A stretch of 64,000 nt of DNA from Pelagivirga sediminicola (GTDB lineage: Bacteria > Pseudomonadota > Alphaproteobacteria > Rhodobacterales > Rhodobacteraceae), in contig NZ_QCYH01000004.1 in the NCBI RefSeq assembly GCF_003072125.1, positions 124,001-188,000 of the forward strand. Direction: 5' to 3'. Below are positions 37,583-46,243 of this stretch, in pieces. Both the position numbers and the translations under genes were made by a program. The first letter of the stretch is position 1; the number at the start of each line of letters is the position of its first letter. The notes under the pieces are model-generated. The model did no database searches and had not been told where the DNA came from. It worked only from the letters and a program-made list of their open reading frames with translations.

Positions 37583-38815
37583 ATGACACGCACCGTTCCC
37601 ATCGGCGATGCCCGCCAGATGCCCCTGTGGCGCCGCCCGCGCAGCCTGCTGTTCCTGATGGCAGCGGCGATGCCGATCGCGTTTGCCACGTGGTCTGCGC
37701 TGCTGAACAACTTCGTCATCGAGGTGGCGCAGTTCGACGGCCATGACATCGGCTGGCTGCACACGGTGCGCGAGATCCCCGGTTTCCTGGCCATCGGCGT
37801 CATCGCTATCATCATTTTCGTGCGCGAGCAGGTGCTGGCGCTGGTGTCGCTGGCGCTGCTTGGCGTGGCCACGGCCTTTACCGCGCATTTCCCCTCCATG
37901 GCGGGCATCCTGACCATCACCATGCTCAGCTCGATCGGGTTTCACTATTACGAGACGGTCAACCAATCGCTGCAATTGCAATGGATCGACCGCGCCCGCG
38001 CGCCCCAGACGCTGGGCTGGCTGCTGGCCGCGGGATCGGGCGCCACGCTGGTCTGCTATGGCCTGATCGTGCTGCTGTGGGAGCCTTTGGGCCTGACCTA
38101 CAAGATCGTCTACATGCTGTCGGGCGGGCTGACGGCGGCGATCGCGGTCTTCGCGATGATCGCCTATCCCCAGTTCGAGGCGCCCAATCTGCAGCTGAAA
38201 AAGATGATCCTGCGCCGCCGCTACTGGCTGTATTACCTGCTGCAGTTCATGGCAGGAGCGCGGCGGCAGATCTTTGTCGTCTTCGCCGGCTTCATGATGG
38301 TCGAGCGGTTCGGATTTCAGGTGCACGAGGTGACGGCGCTGTTCCTGATAAACCTTGTGGCCAACATGATCTTTGCCCCGCTGATGGGCGGCGCGGTGGG
38401 CCGGTTTGGCGAGCGGCGCACGCTGATCTTTGAATATGCCGGGCTGATGATCGTGTTTCTGGCCTACGGCGGGATCTACATGTTCGGCTGGGGCGTGGTG
38501 CTGGCGGCAACGCTATACGTGGTGGATCACATGCTGTTCGCGCTGGCGCTGGCGCTGAAGACCTATTTCCAGAAGATCGCCGATCCGGGTGACATTGCCC
38601 CCACCGCCGCCGTCGCCTTTACCATCAACCATATCGCGGCCGTGTTCCTGCCTGCGCTGCTCGGGTATCTGTGGCTGGTCTCGCCCGGTGCGGTGTTCGT
38701 GCTGGCCGCTGGCATGGCGGGGATTTCGCTGCTATTGGCGACGCTGATCCCGCGCCACCCGGCGCCGGGCCACGAGACAATCCTGTCGCGCCCCGCGCCC
38801 GCCCCGGCCGAATGA
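37583..38815 (+). CDS. MFS-type membrane transport protein, substrate unknown
   Basis: Integral membrane protein of 410 residues with about twelve hydrophobic segments in two halves, consistent with the major facilitator superfamily. The loop between helices two and three reads DIGWLHTVREIPGFL, and the central loop (YPQFEAPNLQLKKMILRRRYW) separates the halves. The middle of the second half has GGAVGRFGERRTL, resembling the MFS inter-helix motif. No ligand can be named. The ATG at 37583 follows a weak CGGCAG site. prmA starts 24 bp downstream on the same strand. Confidence 0.8.
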   Translation: MTRTVPIGDARQMPLWRRPRSLLFLMAAAMPIAFATWSALLNNFVIEVAQFDGHDIGWLHTVREIPGFLAIGVIAIIIFVREQVLALVSLALLGVATAFTAHFPSMAGILTITMLSSIGFHYYETVNQSLQLQWIDRARAPQTLGWLLAAGSGATLVCYGLIVLLWEPLGLTYKIVYMLSGGLTAAIAVFAMIAYPQFEAPNLQLKKMILRRRYWLYYLLQFMAGARRQIFVVFAGFMMVERFGFQVHEVTALFLINLVANMIFAPLMGGAVGRFGERRTLIFEYAGLMIVFLAYGGIYMFGWGVVLAATLYVVDHMLFALALALKTYFQKIADPGDIAPTAAVAFTINHIAAVFLPALLGYLWLVSPGAVFVLAAGMAGISLLLATLIPRHPAPGHETILSRPAPAPAE

Positions 38816-38839
38816 CGCGCCCGCGCTGAAAGGCACCGC

Positions 38840-39724
38840 ATGACCACCTATACCGCCCTTACGACCCTGCAGGGCCAGCGCGGCGCCGAGGCGCTGGCCG
38901 ACGCTCTGGAGCGCATCACGCCCGAGCCGACAGGCATCGGCACCTTCGAGATCGAGGACGGAAGCGGCACATGGGAGGTCGGCGCCTATTTCGAGGACGC
39001 GCCCGATATCGCCGGTCTTGCCCTCTTGGCCGAAATCCATGGCGCGCGGCCCTTCGTGGTGTCCGAGGTGCCCGATACCGATTGGGTCGCCCATGTGCGG
39101 CGCGAGCTGACGCCGGTGATCGCCGGGCGCTTTTTCGTCTACGGCAGCCATGACGCGGACAAGGTGCCGGATGACGCCGAGCCGCTGCTGATCGAGGCGG
39201 CGATGGCGTTCGGCACCGGCCACCACGGCACGACCCAGGGCTGTCTGCGCGCGCTGGACCAGCTGGCCAATGCGGGCGTCACCGCGGGGTCGGTCGTCGA
39301 TATCGGCTGCGGCACCGCCGTTCTGGCGATGGCGGCCGCGCGGATCTGGCCGGGCGTCATGCTGGCCAGCGATATTGACCCGGTGGCGGTCGAGGTCGCC
39401 CGCGTCAACGTCACCGCCAATGATCTGGACGGGCGCGTGCGCTGTCTTGAGGCGGTCGGGTTCGATCATCCGGATCTGGCGGCGGCCGCGCCCTTCGATC
39501 TGGTCTTTGCCAATATCCTCAAAGGGCCGCTGATCGACCTTGCGCCGGTGATGACACAGATGCTGGCCCCCGGCGGCCACGTGATTCTGTCGGGCATCCT
39601 GAACGAGCAGGCAGACGAGGTTTTGGGGGTCTATCGCGAGGCTGGAAACAGTCTGACGGAAAGGCAGGAAATTGGTGAATGGACAACGCTGACTTTACGG
39701 AAAATTGACGAAAAAGCCGTTTAA
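38840..39724 (+). CDS. prmA: Ribosomal protein L11 methyltransferase
   Basis: SAM-dependent enzyme of 294 residues that trimethylates ribosomal protein L11. The N-terminal substrate-recognition domain (about 1-100) is followed by the characteristic EAAMAFGTGHHGTTQG and the SAM-binding VVDIGCGTAVLAMAAAR. The motif FDLVFANILKGPLIDLAPVM is the NPPF-equivalent of PrmA. The ATG at 38840 has a GAAAGG site. It follows the MFS gene closely. Confidence 0.93.
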   Translation: MTTYTALTTLQGQRGAEALADALERITPEPTGIGTFEIEDGSGTWEVGAYFEDAPDIAGLALLAEIHGARPFVVSEVPDTDWVAHVRRELTPVIAGRFFVYGSHDADKVPDDAEPLLIEAAMAFGTGHHGTTQGCLRALDQLANAGVTAGSVVDIGCGTAVLAMAAARIWPGVMLASDIDPVAVEVARVNVTANDLDGRVRCLEAVGFDHPDLAAAAPFDLVFANILKGPLIDLAPVMTQMLAPGGHVILSGILNEQADEVLGVYREAGNSLTERQEIGEWTTLTLRKIDEKAV

Positions 39725-39753
39725 AAGCAGCCGGATTGGGGCGTTTGCCGCAA

Positions 39754-39770
39754 TTTGAACACAATTCAAA
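39754..39770. promoter_or_regulatory. Inverted repeat TTTGAA-N5-TTCAAA
   Basis: Perfect 6-bp arms around CACAA, 51 bp upstream of the ATG at 39821 in an AT-rich pocket. It could be an operator; no partner protein is evident. Confidence 0.25.
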
Positions 39771-39820
39771 CCTAATTTTGTCTGGTGATCTGGCGGGGGC
39801 CGGAATGCTGGAAGACTGTC

Positions 39821-40165
39821 ATGTCAACGACGATCAACAAAGAGTTTGACGCTCGCATCAAGAAGGTTCAGCGCAACCATCTTCGCATGGCGCGCGGGTA
39901 TGACGCCAAGGTTGGCCGCGACGGGTTGATCGTGTTCCGGCCCAAGCGGCGCAGACCATCCCTGCCGCTGCGCAGCCTGGCGCTTTTGCTGGTGGCATTC
40001 TTCGCATTCAAGATTTTCGTGCTGATGCAGATCGGCGATCTGGCCTATCAGGCGCGCATTGACGCGATGATGGACGGATCGCTGCCGGTGCAGCTGGGCG
40101 CATATGCGCTGCAGATCGATCCGCTGATGCGCATTGTGGCCACGCAACTGGCACCGTTTTTCTGA
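39821..40165 (+). CDS. Hypothetical single-span membrane protein
   Basis: Protein of 114 residues I cannot assign. The N-terminal 60 residues are basic (IKKVQRNHLRMARGYDAKVGRDGLIVFRPKRRR), then one transmembrane helix (LALLLVAFFAFKIFVLMQIG, about 61-80), and a short acidic to hydrophobic end. The basic residues before the helix predict the N-terminus inside. ATG 39821 is favoured over an in-frame ATG at 39785 because the extra residues are not coding-like, though no strong ribosome site precedes either. A bidirectional terminator follows. Confidence 0.65.
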   Translation: MSTTINKEFDARIKKVQRNHLRMARGYDAKVGRDGLIVFRPKRRRPSLPLRSLALLLVAFFAFKIFVLMQIGDLAYQARIDAMMDGSLPVQLGAYALQIDPLMRIVATQLAPFF

Positions 40166-40252
40166 CCTTAAGGGCGACCGCCCTCATGTTCCTCCGGCCC
40201 GCTCAGGCCCGTTTCTCGGGTTGGTAACGAGTTCTCTTTTACCCCTCTCATG

Positions 40253-40288
40253 AAAAAGCCCCCGCGCCGACCGGTGCAGGGGCTTTTT
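40253..40288. terminator. Bidirectional intrinsic terminator
   Basis: AAAAAGCCCC (40253-40262) pairs with GGGGCTTTTT (40279-40288) across a 16-nt loop. The U-run on one strand and the A-run on the other serve both the plus-strand gene ending at 40165 and the minus-strand carbonic anhydrase gene ending at 40326. Confidence 0.8.
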
Positions 40289-40325
40289 GGTGCCTTGGGT
40301 GCTGCTACGGCGGCAAGCCGGCGCT

Positions 40326-40976
40326 TCAGATCGGTGCAAATTCCCCGCTGGAGGCGCTGTATTGCTGCACGTGACCCTCGCCGATATCCAGCCACAGACC
40401 ATGCAGGGTCAGCGTGCCGCGCTGCATCGCCTCGTTGATGAAGGGGAAGGTGGTCAGGTTCTCCAGCGATATCAGAACGGCCTCTTTTTCAAGCGCGCGG
40501 GCGCGTTCGGCATCGTCCTTGATGCCTGCAACACGCTCGTGGCCGGGGCGCAGGATGTCGATCCAGCGGCCGACAAAGCTGGTCGGCGCATCCAGCGCGG
40601 GCGCCTTGCCGCAACACATCTCGTCACAGCCCTTGATGCCGCCGCAGTTGGAATGCCCCATGACGATCACATGCGCCACCTTCAGCACGCTAACGGCGTA
40701 TTCAATTGCCGCCGAGGTGCCGTGCTGGCCGCCATCGGAGGTGTAGGGCGGGACCAGATTGGCAATGTTGCGGTGAATGAAGAATTCGCCCTGATCGGCG
40801 CCGAAGATCGACGTGACATGCACGCGGCTGTCGCAGCATGAGATCATCATCGCGCGCGGATGCTGCCCTTCCTGGGCAAGCGTGCGGTACCAGCTTTCGT
40901 TTTCGGTGTAAGTTGTGGCCTTCCACCCGTGATAACGCTGGATCAGATAGGGCGGCAGCGGACGCGCTTTGAGCAA
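40326..40976 (-). CDS. Beta-class carbonic anhydrase
   Basis: Zinc enzyme of 216 residues that hydrates CO2. The metal ligands are Cys48, His108 and Cys111 (in SCCDSRV and MGHSNCGGI), and the Asp49-Arg51 dyad is present. The block FFIHRNIANLVPP is typical. The start codon is TTG at 40976; an AAAGGA site 7 nt upstream and the family-like N-terminus LKARPLPPYLIQRYHGW support it. A short insertion GCDEMCCGKAPALDAP carries three extra cysteines, seen in relatives of this subgroup. It shares a bidirectional terminator with the gene on its 3' side. Confidence 0.93.
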   Translation of the reverse strand: MLKARPLPPYLIQRYHGWKATTYTENESWYRTLAQEGQHPRAMMISCCDSRVHVTSIFGADQGEFFIHRNIANLVPPYTSDGGQHGTSAAIEYAVSVLKVAHVIVMGHSNCGGIKGCDEMCCGKAPALDAPTSFVGRWIDILRPGHERVAGIKDDAERARALEKEAVLISLENLTTFPFINEAMQRGTLTLHGLWLDIGEGHVQQYSASSGEFAPI

Positions 40977-41165
40977 ATTCCTGTCCTTTCGTCAAAGTGG
41001 ATTACGGCTGAGATAGACGAAATTGTCATTGAATTCGAGCGGTAAAATACGCGCGCTGAAACCTTTTGGGAAGGTCTGACAGGCAGATTGCGCAGGCCGG
41101 GCATCGCGAGGGGGCTGCCGGGCGGAATGTAGCGAAGTCGGGGTGAGACCGTGGAACAGGTGACA

Positions 41166-41531
41166 ATGTTGAAACAAGAAGAGGCGGTTCGTCTGAATCC
41201 GGACCGCCTGGAAGAGCTTTATGACAAGCTGGGCGAGGCGGGGGCAGAGGATGTCGTCTGCAGGGCTCTGGAGGAGTTGGCGGTGCGCCTGTCGCATACC
41301 GAGCGGTGCCACCGGGAGGGGCGCGCGGGTGACCTGCGCAAGGCGGCGCGCGGTCTGGTGGGAATCGCGGACCAGATCGGCATGCATATGCTCGCCCGCG
41401 TCGCGGCCGATGTCAGCGCCTGTGCCGGCCGCTCCGATCCGGTTGCGCTGGCGGCGACGCTGTCGCGCCTTTTGCGTATCGGCGAGCGGTCGCTCAGCGA
41501 TGTATGGGATCTGCACGACGTCACCATCTGA
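41166..41531 (+). CDS. Hypothetical conserved small helical protein (121 residues)
   Basis: Soluble, mostly helical protein of about 121 residues. The pattern RLEELYDKLGEAGAEDVVCRALEELAVRLSH and a later LRKAARGLVGIADQIGMHMLARVA resemble a histidine-phosphotransfer-like four-helix bundle, but no clear phospho-accepting histidine context (HxxKG) is seen. The GTG at 41151 is an alternative start; the ATG at 41166 has an AGGTGA site. It precedes the aminopeptidase gene by 151 bp on the same strand. No function is assigned. Confidence 0.65.
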   Translation: MLKQEEAVRLNPDRLEELYDKLGEAGAEDVVCRALEELAVRLSHTERCHREGRAGDLRKAARGLVGIADQIGMHMLARVAADVSACAGRSDPVALAATLSRLLRIGERSLSDVWDLHDVTI

Positions 41532-41682
41532 GCGCCTGCGGCGCGGATCAATGCAAGGCGGCGATGATATTTCAGCGCGGTGGGCGTTTCGCGTGAATTC
41601 CTGATTCAGACTTCTGGCGAAACGCTTTAGGCTGGGCCGAAATCCGGCGCCGCCTGCGCCGCGCTCAGAAAGGTCTACTGCG

Positions 41683-43086
41683 ATGTCTACAGCCTCCGAT
41701 GCCACCAGAACACTTGCCTTTGCAACCGATGAGGCCGGCGCGCTGCCGCTCCATGTGGTCGAGGCGGACGCGCTCGACACCTGGCTGCAAGCGCAGCCCG
41801 GCGCGGTGCAGACATGGGTGCGCGCCAACGGGTTCACCGCGGCACTGGGCAAGACGCTGGTGGTGCCGGGCGATGACGGCGCGCCGCTGTTGGCGTTGGC
41901 CGGTTATGGCGACGCCGCTGCGCGTGCGCGCGGCCGGTTCCACCTTGCCGCCGCCGCGGCCGCGCTGCCTGCGGGGCCTTGGCGGTTTGAGGGCCTCGAT
42001 CCCGCCCGCGCGGAGGAGGAGGCGCTGGGCTGGCTGCTCGCGGGCTATGCGTTCGACCGCTATCACGCGCAGACCGGCAACGCCGCGCGGCTGATCGCGC
42101 CAGAGGATGTCGATGCCGCCCGGCTGGAGATCATCGCGGCAGGCGAGGCGCTGACGCGCGATCTGATCAACACCCCGGCCAATGACATGGGGCCCGAAAC
42201 GCTGGAGGCGGCCTGCGCCGATCTGGCCAAAACCCACAGCGCGCAGATGACCGTGACGACAGGGGCCGATCTGCTGGGCCGGAACCTGCCGCTGATCCAC
42301 GCGGTCGGGCGCGCCTCGGACCGTGCGCCGCGCCTGATCGACTTCAGCTGGGGCACGCGCGGCCCCGCGCTGACGCTGGTGGGCAAGGGGGTCTGCTTTG
42401 ACACCGGCGGGCTGAACCTGAAATCGGGCTCCAGCATGGGGCTGATGAAAAAGGACATGGGCGGCGCCGCGACCGTTCTGGGCCTTGCGCATATGATCAT
42501 GGCGCTGGACCTGCCGCTGCGCCTGCGGGTGCTGATCCCGGCGGTCGAGAACGCGGTCAGCGCCAATGCGATGCGCCCCGGCGACATTCTGACCTCGCGC
42601 AGCGGCAAGAGTATCGAGATCAACAATACCGACGCCGAGGGACGCCTCGTGCTGGCTGACGCCCTGAGCCTCGGGGCCGAGGGCGCGCCGGATCTGATGA
42701 TCTCGATGGCCACGCTGACCGGCGCGGCCCGCGTCGCCGTGGGACCGGATCTTGCGCCCTATTACGCCGATGACGCGGCCCTTGTCGCGGCGATCGAGGA
42801 TGGCGCGGCGCGCGTCGCCGATCCGGTCTGGCGGATGCCGTTCCACGCCCCTTACGAGGCGCTGATCGAGCCGGGCATCGCCGATCTGGACAATGCGCCC
42901 TCGGGCGGTTTTGCCGGCTCGATCACGGCCGCCTTGTTCCTTCGCCGCTTTGCGGGCGATGCGCGCTATGCGCATTTCGACATCTACGGCTGGAACCCCA
43001 CCGCCGCGCCCGCACGGCCGAAGGGCGGTGTCGGGATGGGCGCGCGCGCGCTCCTCGCGGCGCTGCCCAAGGCGCTGTCGCTGTGA
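41683..43086 (+). CDS. Leucyl aminopeptidase family protein (M17)
   Basis: Cytoplasmic dizinc aminopeptidase of 467 residues. The M17 signature NTDAEGRLVLADAL is intact, the metal-binding lysine and aspartate lie in VGKGVCFDTGGLNLK, and MKKDMGGAATVLG is the next conserved block. The N-terminal domain (about 1-150) is divergent, as in PepB-like relatives. It trims N-terminal residues from short peptides. Its stop overlaps the GTG start of the NlpC/P60 gene, so the two are co-translated. Confidence 0.92.
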   Translation: MSTASDATRTLAFATDEAGALPLHVVEADALDTWLQAQPGAVQTWVRANGFTAALGKTLVVPGDDGAPLLALAGYGDAAARARGRFHLAAAAAALPAGPWRFEGLDPARAEEEALGWLLAGYAFDRYHAQTGNAARLIAPEDVDAARLEIIAAGEALTRDLINTPANDMGPETLEAACADLAKTHSAQMTVTTGADLLGRNLPLIHAVGRASDRAPRLIDFSWGTRGPALTLVGKGVCFDTGGLNLKSGSSMGLMKKDMGGAATVLGLAHMIMALDLPLRLRVLIPAVENAVSANAMRPGDILTSRSGKSIEINNTDAEGRLVLADALSLGAEGAPDLMISMATLTGAARVAVGPDLAPYYADDAALVAAIEDGAARVADPVWRMPFHAPYEALIEPGIADLDNAPSGGFAGSITAALFLRRFAGDARYAHFDIYGWNPTAAPARPKGGVGMGARALLAALPKALSL

Positions 43087-43916
43087 GCGATCCGCGCCTG
43101 ACCCCGGCCAACGGGCGCGTTGCCGCCACGGCGCTGCGCGGAAAGGTGAAGGCAGCCCGCTTCACCGACGGAGCGGCGCGTCATGTGGCAGTGCCCGTGG
43201 CAAACCTTCTGCACGCGCCGCACGGCCGGCGCGAGCGCCAGTTGCTGATGGGCGCGCCGGTCACATCTTTCGAAACGTATGAGGGCTGGTGCTTCGTTCA
43301 GGCCGAGGACGGATATGTCGGATACTTGCCCGAAAATGCGCTTTGCGATGCAACGCCGCCAACGCATTGGGTCGCGGCGCGCGCAACACATGCCTATGCG
43401 CAGGCTGACCTCAAATCGGCCGAGCAGGTCGCCCTTTCGCATCTGTCGCGCGTTCAGGTCCTGTCCGCCAGCGGCGCATGGGCCCGTACGCCGCAGGGCC
43501 ATATCCCGGCGCAGCATCTTCAGCCGCTGCCGATGACCGCGCCCGATCCGGTGGCGGTGGCCGAGCTCTATCTCGGGACGCCCTATCTCTGGGGCGGAAA
43601 TTCGGCGTTCGGGATCGATTGTTCCGGCCTCGTTCAGGTCGGCTGTCGCGCCTGCGGCATTGCCTGCCCCGGCGACAGCGACCTGCAGGAGGCGGCGCTG
43701 GGCCAGGTGCTGCCGCAAGAGGCGGGGCTGCAGCGCGGCGATCTGATCTTCTGGCGCGGCCACGTTGCATGGATGCTGGACGCGAATCGCATTCTGCATG
43801 CCAACGCGCACCAGATGGCCGTCGGGGTCGAGCATCTGTCCTCGGCCATCGCCCGGATCGAGGCAGAGGGCGGCGGCCCGCCCGCCAGCCGAAAGCGCCT
43901 TGCGCCTCAGGGATGA
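43083..43916 (+). CDS. NlpC/P60 family peptidase with SH3-type domains
   Basis: Protein of 277 residues combining N-terminal bacterial SH3 repeats (about 35-150) and a C-terminal NlpC/P60 cysteine peptidase domain. The catalytic cysteine is in SAFGIDCSGLVQVG, the histidine in FWRGHVAWMLD and a third polar residue in HANAHQMAV. Such enzymes cut gamma-D-Glu-diamino-acid bonds in peptidoglycan peptides. No signal peptide is evident, so it may act on recycled muropeptides in the cytoplasm, which would fit the coupled aminopeptidase. The start is GTG, overlapping the upstream stop by 4 bp (GTGA). Confidence 0.88.
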   Translation: MSDPRLTPANGRVAATALRGKVKAARFTDGAARHVAVPVANLLHAPHGRRERQLLMGAPVTSFETYEGWCFVQAEDGYVGYLPENALCDATPPTHWVAARATHAYAQADLKSAEQVALSHLSRVQVLSASGAWARTPQGHIPAQHLQPLPMTAPDPVAVAELYLGTPYLWGGNSAFGIDCSGLVQVGCRACGIACPGDSDLQEAALGQVLPQEAGLQRGDLIFWRGHVAWMLDANRILHANAHQMAVGVEHLSSAIARIEAEGGGPPASRKRLAPQG

Positions 43917-44024
43917 TCCGAGCGCAGAGCATGTTCCACGCGCCATGAGCGCCGCATCGAAACGGCTGCGGCCGCAGCGCGCCCGCGCCCGTTCATCTTG
44001 GCGAAAATACTCAAATTGCCGAGC

Positions 44025-45431
44025 TCAGATATCGGGCAGAACCTTGCCGGGGTTCAGGATCCCGTTCGGGTCCAGCGCCGTCTTGATCGTGCGCATCGCG
44101 GCCATCGCGCCGGGGTTCTTGTGCCGCGCCATGGCCGGGCGCTTGCGCCAGCCGATGCCATGCTCGGCCGAGAAACTGCCGCCCAACGCAACGGCCGCAT
44201 CCTCGGCCAGATCGCCGATCCTCTGGCAAAGATCTTCGTCATCGCGCGTCGGAAAGACACCAAGGTGAAGGTTGCCGTCCCCCAGATGGGCGACCGAGAC
44301 GTCCTGTGCGCCCGGATCCAGATCGGCGATGATCTGCGCCACCTGGTCCAGAAACTCCTGCATCCGGTCCACCGGCACGGCAATGTCGCGGTCCACATGC
44401 GGCGTCTGATAGGTCATGACCTGCGCCGCCGCCTCGCGCCGCTCCCACATCTCGCGGCGCTGCGTCTCGTTCTGGGCGACGACGGCATCCAGAATCGCGC
44501 CTTCCTCGAACAAATCGGCCAGCACGGATTCCAGATGCGCGGCGATGGGGATCTGCCCGTTTGCATCCGGCACCGCGTCGCGCGGGGCGGTGGCGCCGAC
44601 CTCGACCATGATGTTGACGTCATGGCGCTCATCGAAGGGCGGGCGCGCGTCCTTGGTCTGCAGCAGATGCGTCTCGATATAGGCGCGCGGCATGTATTCG
44701 AACGCCTGCACCGCGCCGCCCGTTTCCTGCTGCAAGCGGTTCAGCAGCTCCAGCGCGTCGCCCACGCGCGGCACCGCGACCATGGCGGTGGCGTTGGCCA
44801 GCGGCGCCGGGAACAGCTTGATCACAGCGGCGGTGATGATGCCCAGCGTGCCTTCGGCGCCGATCAGCAGATGGCGCAGGTCATAGCCAGAATTGTCCTT
44901 GTGCAGCTGGCGCATCAGGTCGATCACTTCGCCGTCCGGCAGCACCGCCTCGATCCCAAGGCACAGATCGCGCGTGTTGCCATAGCGCAGCACGTTCGAG
45001 CCGCCCGCATTGGTCGACAGCGCCCCGCCGATCATGGCCGAGCCGCGCGCGCCGAAAAACAGCGGAAAGATCAGGTCATGTTCGGCCACCGCGTCGTGGA
45101 TATTGGCCAGGATCGCGCCCGCCTCGACAATCGCTATGCGGCCCGTGGGGCGGATTTCGCGGATCTTGTTCATCCGCGCCATCGACACCACCCACGCGCC
45201 TTCGGCCGCTGTCGCGCCACTGAGGCAGGTGTTCCCCGACATCGGCACGACGGGCGTGCGGCTCTCGTTCGCAAGTTTCAGGATCGCGGCCACATCCGCG
45301 GTCGACCCGGGGCGCAGGACCGCCAGCGGCGTGCCTTGGGGCGCACCCGACCAGTCGCAGGCGAAAGGGTCCATATCCTTGCCGGTCAGCACATTGGCCG
45401 CGCCCAGAATTTCGCGAAGTCGGTCCAGCAT
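44025..45431 (-). CDS. FAD-linked 2-hydroxyacid dehydrogenase (D-lactate/D-2-hydroxyglutarate type)
   Basis: Flavoprotein of 468 residues. The PCMH FAD-binding domain shows VVPMSGNTCLSGATAA, then GSAMIGGALSTNAGGSNVLRYG and GAEGTLGIITAA. The FAD-oxidase C-terminal domain has HVDRDIAVPV, VAHLGDGNLHLGVF and SAEHGIGWRK, whose histidines form the metal/substrate site of the GlcD/Dld2/D2HGDH group. The exact hydroxyacid cannot be told from sequence. The start lies 3 bp from the stop of the Lrp-domain gene on the same strand, suggesting joint transcription. Confidence 0.85.
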   Translation of the reverse strand: MLDRLREILGAANVLTGKDMDPFACDWSGAPQGTPLAVLRPGSTADVAAILKLANESRTPVVPMSGNTCLSGATAAEGAWVVSMARMNKIREIRPTGRIAIVEAGAILANIHDAVAEHDLIFPLFFGARGSAMIGGALSTNAGGSNVLRYGNTRDLCLGIEAVLPDGEVIDLMRQLHKDNSGYDLRHLLIGAEGTLGIITAAVIKLFPAPLANATAMVAVPRVGDALELLNRLQQETGGAVQAFEYMPRAYIETHLLQTKDARPPFDERHDVNIMVEVGATAPRDAVPDANGQIPIAAHLESVLADLFEEGAILDAVVAQNETQRREMWERREAAAQVMTYQTPHVDRDIAVPVDRMQEFLDQVAQIIADLDPGAQDVSVAHLGDGNLHLGVFPTRDDEDLCQRIGDLAEDAAVALGGSFSAEHGIGWRKRPAMARHKNPGAMAAMRTIKTALDPNGILNPGKVLPDI

Positions 45432-45434
45432 GTT

Positions 45435-45671
45435 TCAGAACGCCTTGAAGGTGAGCGTCGTCTCGGTCCGCTCGATATTGGGGATGTTCAGCAGGTTCTC
45501 GTTGATGAACTTGCCCACATCCTCGCTGTCCGGGATGTAGAGCTTCATCAGCAGATCGAAGGGCCCGGAGGTGGAATAAAGCTCGGAATGAAATTCGCGC
45601 AGCGCGATTTCCTCGGCCACCTTGTAGGAGGTGCCGGGTTTGCAGCGGATGTTCACGAAAACGCAGTGCAT
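45435..45671 (-). CDS. Stand-alone Lrp/AsnC ligand-binding (RAM) domain protein
   Basis: A 78-residue protein with only the effector-binding domain of the Lrp family (FVNIRCKPGTSYKVAEEIA, then GPFDLLMKLYIPDSEDVGKFI and ERTETTLTFKAF); no DNA-binding helix-turn-helix is present. Such stand-alone RAM proteins form rings and bind amino acids; some modulate partner enzymes or regulators. It lies directly upstream of the FAD-linked dehydrogenase gene (3 bp) and 24 bp downstream of the TerB-like gene. Confidence 0.85.
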   Translation of the reverse strand: MHCVFVNIRCKPGTSYKVAEEIALREFHSELYSTSGPFDLLMKLYIPDSEDVGKFINENLLNIPNIERTETTLTFKAF

Positions 45672-45695
45672 ATGGTGTATCCTTTTACGGTGATG

Positions 45696-46121
45696 TCACA
45701 GCCGCACGTGGCGCGCGCGTGCGCCGCGCTCGATCCCGGCGGCGTGCAGGCGGTCGAGGTCCAGCTCGTATCGGATTTCCTCAAGCAGGCGCAACTCGCT
45801 GTCGGCCAGCGTGCCGTCGGCTGCGGCCACATCGCAGGCCAGCGCATAGGCCGTCTCGTACAGCCGTTCGGGCAGGCTGCTGCGGATCAGGCCGAACAGC
45901 GCATCCAACCCGTCCTCGTCAGAGAAAAGATCGAATACGGTCTGGGCCACGATATTGATGCGGTCCTCGTCATAATCGCCAAAGACCGGCAGGTTGTTTA
46001 CCGCGCCCTCGATCTTGACCAGCTCGGCCGTGCCGACATGCTCGTCCGAGGCCGATACCGCGATCATGACAGCGACAAGGCAGTCCTGCGGGCTGAGCGG
46101 GTGTGTCGCCGTGTCATTCAT
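45696..46121 (-). CDS. TerB-like (tellurite-resistance B domain) acidic protein
   Basis: Acidic helical protein of 141 residues with the TerB/DjlA-N pattern: LVAVMIAVSASDEHVGTAELVKIEGAVNNLP and a second half ALACDVAAADGTLADSELRLLEEIRYEL. The paired D-G/H-x-E helical hairpins bind metals in characterised TerB. No other ter genes are near, so tellurite resistance should not be assumed. It is the first gene of a minus-strand run with the RAM-domain and dehydrogenase genes and is divergent from lysK. Confidence 0.75.
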   Translation of the reverse strand: MNDTATHPLSPQDCLVAVMIAVSASDEHVGTAELVKIEGAVNNLPVFGDYDEDRINIVAQTVFDLFSDEDGLDALFGLIRSSLPERLYETAYALACDVAAADGTLADSELRLLEEIRYELDLDRLHAAGIERGARARHVRL

Positions 46122-46243
46122 CGGAGCATCCTTTGCAAAGTCCTGCGTTTGCGCGCAGATTATTGACCTTGCCGCCCCTCGGCAATAGGAAGCGGCGGAC
46201 CTTTGCGCGCACTCGCGCAGCGGCCTGACCCTTGGAGAGCCCC

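Noticed and set aside
45696..46121. Tellurite resistance cassette
   Set aside because: Only a TerB-like domain is present; terA, terC, terD and terZ are absent.
43998..46166. A 722-codon plus-strand frame
   Set aside because: It is antisense to the FAD-linked dehydrogenase, RAM-domain and TerB-like genes, all with recognisable motifs.
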